The position numbers were made by a program, and so were the translations under genes. From Sporosarcina sp. (lineage in GTDB: Bacteria > Bacillota > Bacilli > Bacillales_A > Planococcaceae): 29,605 nt of DNA. Positions 24,122-29,605 of this stretch are shown here, piece after piece (the stretch's first letter is position 1; each line of letters opens with the position of its first letter). The stretch spans positions 1 through 29,605 of the forward strand of contig JARIDM010000004.1 of assembly GCA_029263945.1 (NCBI GenBank), read 5' to 3'. The notes under the pieces are model-generated. The model was not told the origin of the DNA. It made no database searches and was given only the letters and a program-made list of their open reading frames with translations.

Positions 24122-25318
24122 TTAATTTTTAGTGTTAATTGCTTTTTCCATTTCTTCGAGAAGTGTTGAAGCCGATACAACTTTTTCGCCACCGCCTTGT
24201 ACGAAAGCATCGCTTCCTCCGCCTTTTCCGTTAATCATTTGAAGCGCGGCTGTTGAAACTTCTTTCATGCTTCTGTTTATAGCATTTCCACGTGCTGCGA
24301 CGAACTGGAAACGTTCTTCGTTTTCAGCGATGAGAAGGACGACGATGTCATCTGATTCCGCAACTAGTAATTTGGCTAACTGTTGCAATTCCTGTACTGT
24401 ACGCTCCTTGTAAATCGCTTTGACAACACCATGTGTTTTCGTAAGAAGTAATTCTTTTGCTTCGAAAGTAAGAACGCTTTCATGTGCTTCTTTTAATGCT
24501 AATTCAAGTGAATGATTGGTTTCTATTAACTTTTGAATGGAAGCAGGGACGCCCTCTTCGGGAGAATTCAGTAACGTTGATGCTTCAGCTGTGATTGCTT
24601 TCTTTTGTTGTAGCTGCTTCATGACACGATACCCACAAACAAAGTGGATACGTGTTTTTCCACGGTGTTTCTCCGTAAATAAAATTTTTAAAGCGGCTAC
24701 TTCTCCTGTAGAACGGGGATGTATCCCCCCGCATCCGTTATAATCATATTCGGGTATGATAACAAGTCGGATCTCATCTGTTGCAGAAACTTCCTTATGT
24801 AAAGCGTACTGTGTAAGTTCGGCTTCGGTTACCCAGGTTAACTCAATCGGTCGATTCTCTAAAATCACCTGATTCGTGACTTTTTCCACATGATCGAGTT
24901 GCTCAGGTGAAATGCTTGGCGTGTCTATATCAATCGATACAAGGTCATTACCAAGATGGAAACTAACGGTAGAGAAGTTGTACTCTGCTAATAATGCAGC
25001 AGATAAAATGTGTTGGCCCGTATGCTGTTGCATATGATCAAATCGCCGTGTCCAATTAATCTTCCCGATTACTTCCTCTGAAGCAGCAATAGGCTTTTCA
25101 ACAAAATGTCTGATTTCACCATCAACTTCTTCTACTTGATGGACAGCGACGTCATTTAACGTACCCGTGTCACAGGGCTGTCCACCACCTGTGGGATAGA
25201 AAGCAGTATCTTCTAATACGATATAAGGGTTTCCTTCTGTATCTTGTACAGATTTTAAAACCTGTGTTGTAAATGATTGGCAGTATGCATCTTGATAGTA
25301 TAAACGATTTTTTTTCAT
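24122..25318 (-). CDS. Alanyl-tRNA editing protein, AlaX-L type with DHHA1 domain
   Basis: Stand-alone trans-editing hydrolase that removes wrongly attached amino acid (usually serine) from tRNA-Ala. The 398-residue protein has an AlaRS-like second-domain N-terminus (EDTAFYPTGGGQPCDTG, 36-52) and the zinc motifs HTGQH (99-103) and CGGIH (196-200). After a helical linker, a C-terminal DHHA1-type domain ends with GKGGGSDAFVQGGG. The aminoacylation domain of AlaRS is absent, so it is not alaS. It is followed by a terminator and appears monocistronic. No T-box is visible upstream (25319-25498). Confidence 0.92.
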   Translation of the reverse strand: MKKNRLYYQDAYCQSFTTQVLKSVQDTEGNPYIVLEDTAFYPTGGGQPCDTGTLNDVAVHQVEEVDGEIRHFVEKPIAASEEVIGKINWTRRFDHMQQHTGQHILSAALLAEYNFSTVSFHLGNDLVSIDIDTPSISPEQLDHVEKVTNQVILENRPIELTWVTEAELTQYALHKEVSATDEIRLVIIPEYDYNGCGGIHPRSTGEVAALKILFTEKHRGKTRIHFVCGYRVMKQLQQKKAITAEASTLLNSPEEGVPASIQKLIETNHSLELALKEAHESVLTFEAKELLLTKTHGVVKAIYKERTVQELQQLAKLLVAESDDIVVLLIAENEERFQFVAARGNAINRSMKEVSTAALQMINGKGGGSDAFVQGGGEKVVSASTLLEEMEKAINTKN

Positions 25319-25498
25319 GACATCAACTCCTAATCATTAATGGTTTTCTTGTACAGATTTTGCAATAATTATCTGGGGAGAAACAATCTTAAACCCAAGT
25401 TATTTATAAAGAAGAACGGCATCCTTTTCGTCTATCGACATTTAAAGCTAGCTTAGTGAAGCTCTCTTTTTGCACGAAGGGTTTTACTGCTAGTTGAG

Positions 25499-25611
25499 TC
25501 AATTTCATAATGTCCTTATTTTCCGACAAGGACACAACATATTGTTCGGGAACGGTTCAACCCGACTATATGTTGCGGCGGTGGCGCAATAAAACCCTAT
25601 TATGAAATTGA
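25499..25611 (+). repeat. Full copy 3 of the palindromic repeat, overlapping the EamA gene end
   Basis: TCAATTTCATAAT (25499-25511) pairs perfectly with ATTATGAAATTGA (25599-25611). Inner pairs are CAACATAT with ATATGTTG and CGGG with CCCG. The right 12 bp encode the last three residues and the stop codon of the EamA gene on the minus strand. TTGAG flanks both sides, possibly a target duplication, but TTGA also follows copy 1. Confidence 0.87.
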
Positions 25612-26490
25612 TTGAGTTGAATAATTTTTTATAATAGTTGGTAAAATCATACCGATTAGGATAATTATGATGCCCATCATTTGTAATAATGAAAGTGGCT
25701 CACTTAGTAAAATGACTGAGGCAGTGACTGCCACAGGTAATTCCATTGCGCTTAAAATAGAAGCTGTCGCCGTACCGACTTTAGGCACTGCAATTGAGAA
25801 CAAATAAATGGGAATCACAATTCCAAATAAGCCTAAAATTAACCCATAGATCCAAAGCGTGCTTCCAAATAAAGTTCCATTCCAAACAACTTCAGGGGAT
25901 TGGAAAAAGAAAATCGCAACTGCGGCTATGAATGATGTAAACAATAACCGTGTTTCTGTATCCATTCCTTCAACTTGCTTTTGGTTAATCATGACAAATG
26001 AAGCAAAGCTTACTGCTGATGCCATGCCCCATGCCCATCCCTGCCAGGGAATTGAACTTATATCCGTTCCAATGACCCCTGCGGCAAAGATTGTCCCTCC
26101 GAATAATAAGAATAGGGAAACCAATTCAACTTTTTCTGGCAAACGCTTTCTTGCGATACAATCGAATAACATGCCAATCCAAGTAAACTGAAACAGCATC
26201 ACAACAGCGATGGATGCAGGCATATAAGTTACAGCTTGCCCATATACGGTTCCTGTCGTTGCAGTAAAAAATCCTGCTAAAATAAGGGTCATCCCTCCAC
26301 CGAACTTTGGTATTTTATGGCGTGCAATCAAAAATATCAAAAGAGCTAGGAAAAAACCAGTGAAATATTGTGCTGTGACAGCTTCGGATGCAGTAAAACC
26401 ATCTTTAATGGCTAGTTTTATAATTGTTGATAAAATACCATAACAACTTGCTGCAAATACAACCATAAGTGGATAAATCCATTGCTTCAT
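25600..26490 (-). CDS. EamA/DMT-family membrane transporter
   Basis: Inner-membrane transporter of the drug/metabolite superfamily with two EamA repeats (about 6-140 and 152-285) and roughly ten membrane segments in 296 residues; such proteins often export amino acids or metabolites. The second repeat includes the typical TATASILSAMELPVAV block. GGAGTTGG precedes the ATG at 26490. The last codons, TCA ATT TCA and the TAA stop, lie inside a palindromic repeat copy, so the original C-terminus was probably replaced when that element arrived. The substrate is unknown. Confidence 0.9.
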   Translation of the reverse strand: MKQWIYPLMVVFAASCYGILSTIIKLAIKDGFTASEAVTAQYFTGFFLALLIFLIARHKIPKFGGGMTLILAGFFTATTGTVYGQAVTYMPASIAVVMLFQFTWIGMLFDCIARKRLPEKVELVSLFLLFGGTIFAAGVIGTDISSIPWQGWAWGMASAVSFASFVMINQKQVEGMDTETRLLFTSFIAAVAIFFFQSPEVVWNGTLFGSTLWIYGLILGLFGIVIPIYLFSIAVPKVGTATASILSAMELPVAVTASVILLSEPLSLLQMMGIIIILIGMILPTIIKNYSTQSIS

Positions 26491-26519
26491 AAAACCAACT
26501 CCTACATTATCATGTGCAT

Positions 26520-26539
26520 CCTAGAGACGAGTCTCTAGG
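26520..26539. promoter_or_regulatory. Palindrome CCTAGAGAC-GA-GTCTCTAGG in the EamA leader
   Basis: Perfect 9-bp arms lie about 30 bp before the start codon of the EamA gene and about 35 bp downstream of a possible extended -10 (TGGTATACT on the minus strand, TATACT at 26578-26573). It could be an operator or an mRNA hairpin close to the ribosome site. Confidence 0.5.
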
Positions 26540-26615
26540 CACCAAGTACATAAAGAAGAACTTTATCAGAACAGTATACCATGATAATGAAAAAAGTTAT
26601 TAAAGTCAAAACTTT

Positions 26616-26657
26616 AATGAACTTAATCTGCTACGATGAAGCAACCTATAAGTGTTG
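26616..26657 (+). repeat. Probable remnant of the palindromic repeat (left half)
   Basis: AATGAACTTAATCTGC followed by ACGATGAAGCAACCTAT aligns with AATGACCTTATTCTGC and the ACG.CGTAACCTATT region of copy 2, about three quarters identical over some 35 bp. No right half is present. The rest of 26540-26765 shows no gene. Confidence 0.4.
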
Positions 26658-26765
26658 TAGTTATTTTCATATAATCTGCTTTTAAAAAGGATTGAACGAC
26701 TCACAGAAATTATTTCTTGGGAAATAGTTTCGAAGTTTGACGGAAAATTGGAGATCAAAATAAAA

Positions 26766-27152
26766 AGTGGCTGGGACAAAACCAAAACCGCGTGAAGACA
26801 AATAAAATCATTGGTTTCACACGATTTTTTGTGTTATCAGCGGTTTTCATGTCGTTATCGGCACTTTTCCAGTCAATATCAGCACTTTAAACATACTTAT
26901 CGGCAAAACGGGACCTTTGATCTAGGTAAAACACAAAAAGACAACACATCGCCTCGGTTTATACCGAGGGTCAGTAAAATATCAAGTTTTTACGTAGCTG
27001 GTTGCGTTTTCTTTTGAACTTTAGATTCTTTTTCAAAAAGCGCTAGATGCAAAAAAACGCGTGAGGCCAAGTACAAGAACCTTGGTTTCACGCGGTTTCA
27101 GATTGATTACTTCGTTATTTCCTTTAGATTAAACTCCTTTGTCCCAGCCTCT
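26766..27152. repeat. 387-bp element bounded by GGCTGGGACAAA inverted repeats
   Basis: Ends AGTGGCTGGGACAAA (26766-26780) and TTTGTCCCAGCCTCT (27138-27152) are inverted repeats with a perfect 12-bp core. Next to each end lies a hairpin built on CGCGTGA and TTTCAC(A/G)CG. Between them are a 21-bp-period tandem repeat, a CCTCGGT-TTAT-ACCGAGG hairpin (26952-26969) and no recognisable gene; a 68-codon plus-strand frame spans the tandem repeat but lacks a ribosome site. I recall similar GGCTGGGAC inverted repeats between genes in other Bacillales, but cannot name the family. Confidence 0.75.
26834..26917. repeat. Four degenerate 21-bp tandem units (TTATCGGCACTTTT...)
   Basis: Units start at 26834, 26855, 26876 and 26897, each opening (T/A)TATC(A/G)GC. 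The period is exactly 21 bp (seven codons, two helical turns). Confidence 0.8.
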
Positions 27153-27160
27153 TAAGGTTA

Positions 27161-27346
27161 TTATCTTTCTTCATGACTTTCTTTGATTTGTCCAATCTTT
27201 TCTTGTATTTCACCTTTTAACTTGTCTTTTTTGCCTTCTGCTTGAAGTTTAGTATTATCAGTTGCGTTTCCAACCTGATCTTTTACTTCTCCTTTCGATT
27301 TGTTGACTGTCCCTTTTATTTTATCTGATAAACTGTTGCCTGACAT
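27161..27346 (-). CDS. csbD: CsbD-family general stress protein
   Basis: Small, highly charged cytoplasmic protein of 61 residues, CsbD family; function unknown but commonly part of the σB general stress regulon in Bacillus. The family pattern is clear: SDKIKGTVNKSKGEVKDQVGN, then KLQAEGKKDKLKGEIQEKIG. GGAGG precedes the ATG at 27346. A σB-like promoter lies 40-70 bp upstream. Its stop codon is 8 bp from the end of the 387-bp inverted-repeat element. Confidence 0.92.
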   Translation of the reverse strand: MSGNSLSDKIKGTVNKSKGEVKDQVGNATDNTKLQAEGKKDKLKGEIQEKIGQIKESHEER

Positions 27347-27367
27347 GATAAAACCTCCATTTTTTGT

Positions 27368-27445
27368 TCAATTTCATGTTTACATCATACCCAATGACCT
27401 ATTCTTTGGTAACGTCTGATGGGGTATTTATAATTATGAAATTGA
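27368..27445 (+). repeat. Short diverged relative of the palindromic repeat upstream of csbD
   Basis: The ends TCAATTTCAT (27368-27377) and ATGAAATTGA (27436-27445) are perfect inverted repeats identical to those of the full copies, and AATGACCTATTCT inside matches AATGACCTTATTCT. The middle of the full element is missing. It contains the candidate σB promoter of csbD. Confidence 0.6.
27387..27413 (-). promoter_or_regulatory. σB-like promoter of csbD
   Basis: On the minus strand, GTTACC (27413-27408), a 15-bp spacer and a perfect σB -10 GGGTAT (27392-27387). The -35 only partly fits GTTTAA. It lies inside the repeat-like sequence 27368-27445. Confidence 0.55.
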
Positions 27446-27597
27446 CTTAATTATTTATTACTATACCCAGAAAAAAATACTACGAAACATACAGTCTAAA
27501 ATGCTTACGACACCTTTGTTAGAATAGCGCTTAATAAACGTATCTTAGTCGTGAACAAATCGGTATAATTAGGGTATGCGGATAGGAGGGATACTTT

Positions 27598-27999
27598 ATG
27601 GTGAGAAAAGGACGTTTTGCACGATTGAACGGTAAAGAATATGCGCTCATTTCTTTTCAGCATCAATATTATTTAAAATCTAATGATCGTAGTGATATCG
27701 AATTAGGATTCGAAGAGAGACAAGAGAATGCAGGAGAATTTATAAAGAAAGTGTCGATTGAAAACCTTGAAGATGCTTATGAAATTTTCCCGTTTTCTAT
27801 ACTGAAGGGTCATCGATTTGCAATTGAAGGTCAAGATAAAGAAAATGGCACGATTAAATTGGTGACGAGTAATCCTTTCGTGAGCAAAAAAGTAGCTGTT
27901 AGACCGTATGGAAAAGATGAATACATAATTGAACTACCTCATGATCAAGTTGTGATCGAGGAAGATAGAATACAGATATTAGGGTTTGAAATGAAGTAA
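27598..27999 (+). CDS. Hypothetical soluble protein
   Basis: I do not recognise this 133-residue protein. It has no signal peptide or membrane segment and is rich in beta-forming and charged residues. It begins VRKGRFARLNGKEYALISFQHQYYLKS; YGKDEYIIELP and EDRIQILGFEMK close the protein. The repeated pattern of a sugar- or ligand-sized beta-sheet domain is only an impression. GGAGGG precedes the ATG and TATAAT occurs about 30 bp upstream. It ends at a terminator and seems to be a single-gene unit. Confidence 0.75.
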   Translation: MVRKGRFARLNGKEYALISFQHQYYLKSNDRSDIELGFEERQENAGEFIKKVSIENLEDAYEIFPFSILKGHRFAIEGQDKENGTIKLVTSNPFVSKKVAVRPYGKDEYIIELPHDQVVIEEDRIQILGFEMK

Positions 28000-28011
28000 A
28001 ACTTAAAGGGT

Positions 28012-28050
28012 AAAACAAGCAATCCAACGAGGGGTTGCTTTTTTGTTTTT
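28012..28050 (+). terminator. Terminator upstream of tatA
   Basis: AAGCAATCC (28017-28025) pairs with GGGTTGCTT (28032-28040, one G-U), followed by TTTTGTTTTTT. Confidence 0.85.
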
Positions 28051-28124
28051 TAAAAAGGTGTATGAAAAGAGAGGTTAACCGTCATACTTTTAAAGATGTG
28101 AAAAAGTAGATGGAGGCGATTAGG

Positions 28125-28325
28125 TTGAACTTCGCAAATATTGGTGTGCCTGGCTTATTCATTATTTTAGTCATTGTGTTAATCATATTTGGTCCTAGGA
28201 AATTACCTGAAATTGGTGCAGCAGTTGGAAAAACCCTATCCGAGTTTAAAAAGTCTGCGCGTGACATTATGGAAGATGAAGAGGTAATCATGAAAGTATC
28301 AAAAAAAGAGGAGAACAGTGGATGA
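28125..28325 (+). CDS. tatA: Twin-arginine translocase subunit TatA
   Basis: Pore-forming component of the Tat system, which exports folded proteins. The 66-residue protein has an N-terminal membrane helix (about 7-22), the hinge FGPRKLPE (22-29) and an amphipathic helix GAAVGKTLSEFKKSARDI, then a charged tail: a TatA/TatE-type layout. An ATG at 28110 is in frame, but its own bases form part of the GGAGG ribosome site; TTG 28125 has the right spacing and gives the usual family start (M-NFANIGVPG). The end overlaps tatC by 8 bp. Confidence 0.92.
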   Translation: MNFANIGVPGLFIILVIVLIIFGPRKLPEIGAAVGKTLSEFKKSARDIMEDEEVIMKVSKKEENSG

Positions 28326-29094
28326 AGGGATGAAGTCTAATCAAAAGGAGCTAGATAAGGTTCTGCTATTACAAGAAAAAGAAGCTGACCAACGTAAGAA
28401 AATGTTATTGGTCGATCATCTTGCCGTATTGCGAAAGCAGCTTATTAAAAGTGTTTCAACCTTTTTTCTTTTCTTTATGATCGTTTTCGTGACGATAAAT
28501 AGCTGGTTTCCATATATAACACGTGGGCATGAATTGATCGTTTTAGGTCCTCTTGAAGTGGTAAAGTTTTATATGTCAGTATCGGCAGCGCTTGCATTTG
28601 GATTAGCACTCCCTTTTTTATGTCATTTTCTCTGGCAATTTGTAAGTCCCGGATTAAATGAAAAAGAAAATCATTTTTTACGTTTGTATTCGCCTGTCAT
28701 GTTGCTTCTGTTTATTCTAGGCATTTCTTTTGGTTACTTCGTGGTAAATCCAATTAGTTTTAATTTTTTAACAGCGCTCGGTGCCGTTAACTTTAAAGTG
28801 ATGGTTTCAGCAGAAGAATATGTTAATTTTTTATTAATGACGACAGTACCCCTCGGCTTGCTTTTCGAGCTCCCAATTGTGGCTATGTTCCTCGCAGCAA
28901 TTGGCTTACTTACAGCAGAATCCATGAGAAAAGTTCGGAAGTGGTCTTATTTATTGCTTGCAGTTGTATCTGCACTAATTACGCCGCCGGATTTTATTAG
29001 CCAGCTAATTGTGCTCATACCAATGGGACTGCTTTATGAATGTAGTATTTATATTGTGAGACGCGCAGAACGTCGTATGATGGCAGCAGAGTAA
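28318..29094 (+). CDS. tatC: Twin-arginine translocase subunit TatC
   Basis: Membrane receptor of the Tat system that recognises twin-arginine signal peptides. The 258-residue protein has the expected six membrane segments and the conserved SPGLNEKE, FGYFVVNP, LLFELPI and LITPPDFISQ blocks. The start is GTG 28318 behind GAGGAG, overlapping the end of tatA; ATG 28330 is an alternative. One key residue is unusual: the N-terminal motif reads HLAVLR (34-39) where TatC proteins normally have HLxELR, so V37 replaces the signal-peptide-binding glutamate (E15 of E. coli). The E103 and E170 equivalents are present. Confidence 0.92.
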   Translation: MDEGMKSNQKELDKVLLLQEKEADQRKKMLLVDHLAVLRKQLIKSVSTFFLFFMIVFVTINSWFPYITRGHELIVLGPLEVVKFYMSVSAALAFGLALPFLCHFLWQFVSPGLNEKENHFLRLYSPVMLLLFILGISFGYFVVNPISFNFLTALGAVNFKVMVSAEEYVNFLLMTTVPLGLLFELPIVAMFLAAIGLLTAESMRKVRKWSYLLLAVVSALITPPDFISQLIVLIPMGLLYECSIYIVRRAERRMMAAE

Positions 29095-29102
29095 CCCAGT
29101 AA

Positions 29103-29142
29103 GAGAAAACCGGCATCCTGTTGAGGGATGCCGGTTTCTTTG
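29103..29142 (+). terminator. Terminator after tatC
   Basis: Perfect 12-bp arms AAACCGGCATCC (29107-29118) and GGATGCCGGTTT (29126-29137), followed by CTTT. Confidence 0.88.
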
Positions 29143-29168
29143 ATCGAAAAAAGTAGAAGAAACGCTCT

Positions 29169-29300
29169 TTAGGATGAACTTTTGCCCATGGACATCCCTG
29201 TGAATGATTCAACTTGCTTCATCAGTTTGTTCCTTGCGTCTTTGTTACGCATTAAATAGACGGCACCAAGTCCAACTGCAGTTAGCGTCATTTTATTCAT
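29169..29300 (-). CDS. Small DUF3918/YrzQ-like protein
   Basis: A 43-residue protein beginning MNKMTLTAVGLGAVYLMRNKD and ending GMSMGKSSS. It has a short hydrophobic N-terminal segment (residues 4-17), then a basic stretch and a Ser/Gly/Met tail. This resembles the small Bacillus proteins grouped as DUF3918 (YrzQ), whose function is unknown. GGAGGAAG lies 9 bp before the ATG at 29300. It converges on tatC, with the tatC terminator between them. It is short, so the family call is moderate. Confidence 0.65.
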   Translation of the reverse strand: MNKMTLTAVGLGAVYLMRNKDARNKLMKQVESFTGMSMGKSSS

Positions 29301-29382
29301 ACTGAATATCTTCCTCCTCGTCGTATCGATCTTAGTTAATGTGCCCCAAAACTAAAATTTTAACCACAAGAAAATGATGGGA

Positions 29383-29514
29383 TTAGGTATGCTTATCAGT
29401 GGGTGTTACTACTGTAATGATTGGCTTTTGGTCTTCAGCGATGTCAGTCTTAAGAGCAACCGTTGTACCAAGAATAGCAACTAACACAAGAATAGCGACT
29501 AAAGTTTTCTTCAT
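29383..29514 (-). CDS. 43-residue exported or membrane peptide
   Basis: The product starts MKKTLVAILVLVAILGTTVA, a good signal peptide or membrane anchor with a possible signal-peptidase site near TVA-LK, and leaves a 20-residue acidic to neutral tail ending TVVTPTDKHT. GGGAGGA lies 6 bp before the ATG at 29514, a strong ribosome site, so translation is likely. Length and layout resemble Phr-type signalling-peptide precursors, but no Rap-type receptor gene is in this window and I see no Phr-specific motif. A small membrane protein is equally possible. Confidence 0.55.
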   Translation of the reverse strand: MKKTLVAILVLVAILGTTVALKTDIAEDQKPIITVVTPTDKHT

Positions 29515-29605
29515 GTTAAATCCTCCCAATTATTTAGTTTTCTGTACTTTAAATGATAATCAAAGGCTTTTTTATAATGGATTGTTGCTAGTTTAAATTT
29601 ATGTT

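Noticed and set aside
25319..25498. T-box or riboswitch leader for the tRNA-Ala editing gene
   Set aside because: No T-box consensus (GGGTGGNACCGCG-like) or terminator/antiterminator pair on the minus strand.
25494..25620. TTGAG direct repeats flanking copy 3 as a proven target-site duplication
   Set aside because: TTGA also follows the right end of copy 1, so it may be part of the element; copy 2 has different flanks. I leave it as a possibility only.
26811..27017. 68-codon plus-strand ORF inside the 387-bp element
   Set aside because: No ribosome site, and the frame simply follows the 21-bp tandem repeats; treated as repeat sequence, not a gene.

Overview
The window is low-GC Gram-positive (Firmicutes, Bacillales) chromosome. 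Strong AGGAGG-type ribosome sites, σA-like promoters, a cre-like box, CsbD, a TatA/TatC pair and a Bacillus subtilis-type ManP/ManR/ManA set all point there. The intergenic repeats resemble those I associate with Planococcaceae such as Sporosarcina, but the genus is only a guess. There is no rRNA, tRNA, CRISPR array, transposase or phage module; this is mostly ordinary metabolic chromosome.

Layout. 1-1.7 kb: a repeat copy, a YdaF-like acetyltransferase and a ROK fructokinase. 1.7-6.75 kb: a mannose module, with manR and manP on the minus strand and manA divergent; ManP imports and phosphorylates mannose, ManA makes fructose-6-P, ManR is a PRD-type activator. The manR and manA promoters appear to share one palindromic -10 box. 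6.8-9.3 kb: two tandem SDR dehydrogenases (about 81% identical), each with the same promoter layout and the same perfect 7-3-7 palindrome, next to a divergent TetR gene broken by a 1-nt frameshift. 9.5-9.8 kb: a PhnA/YjdM zinc-ribbon protein.

10.1-16.2 kb: a complete tagatose-6-phosphate operon: DeoR repressor (no ATG/GTG/TTG start), lacA, lacB, gatA, gatB, gatC, gatY, lacC. With LacAB present and no galactitol-1-phosphate dehydrogenase, the Gat-type PTS most likely takes up galactose as galactose-6-P, which goes through tagatose-6-P and tagatose-1,6-bisphosphate to triose phosphates. A cre-like box lies in the promoter spacer.

16.3-24.1 kb: an HTH protein of unknown role, an unknown hydrophilic protein, a TauE/SafE permease, zwf, a cyclase-family metal hydrolase, a Cof-type HAD phosphatase and a chemotaxis receptor. 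24.1-29.6 kb: an AlaX-type tRNA-Ala editing protein, an EamA transporter, a 387-bp inverted-repeat element, csbD, an unknown protein, tatA-tatC and two very small genes (a DUF3918/YrzQ-like protein and a 43-aa exported or membrane peptide).

The least explained structure is a family of about 113-bp palindromic intergenic repeats: three full copies plus three truncated or diverged ones. One copy supplies the stop codon of the EamA gene, and a shortened copy appears to keep its terminal pairing through matched changes at both ends. A second oddity is TatC, where the usually conserved glutamate of the N-terminal HLxELR motif is valine.
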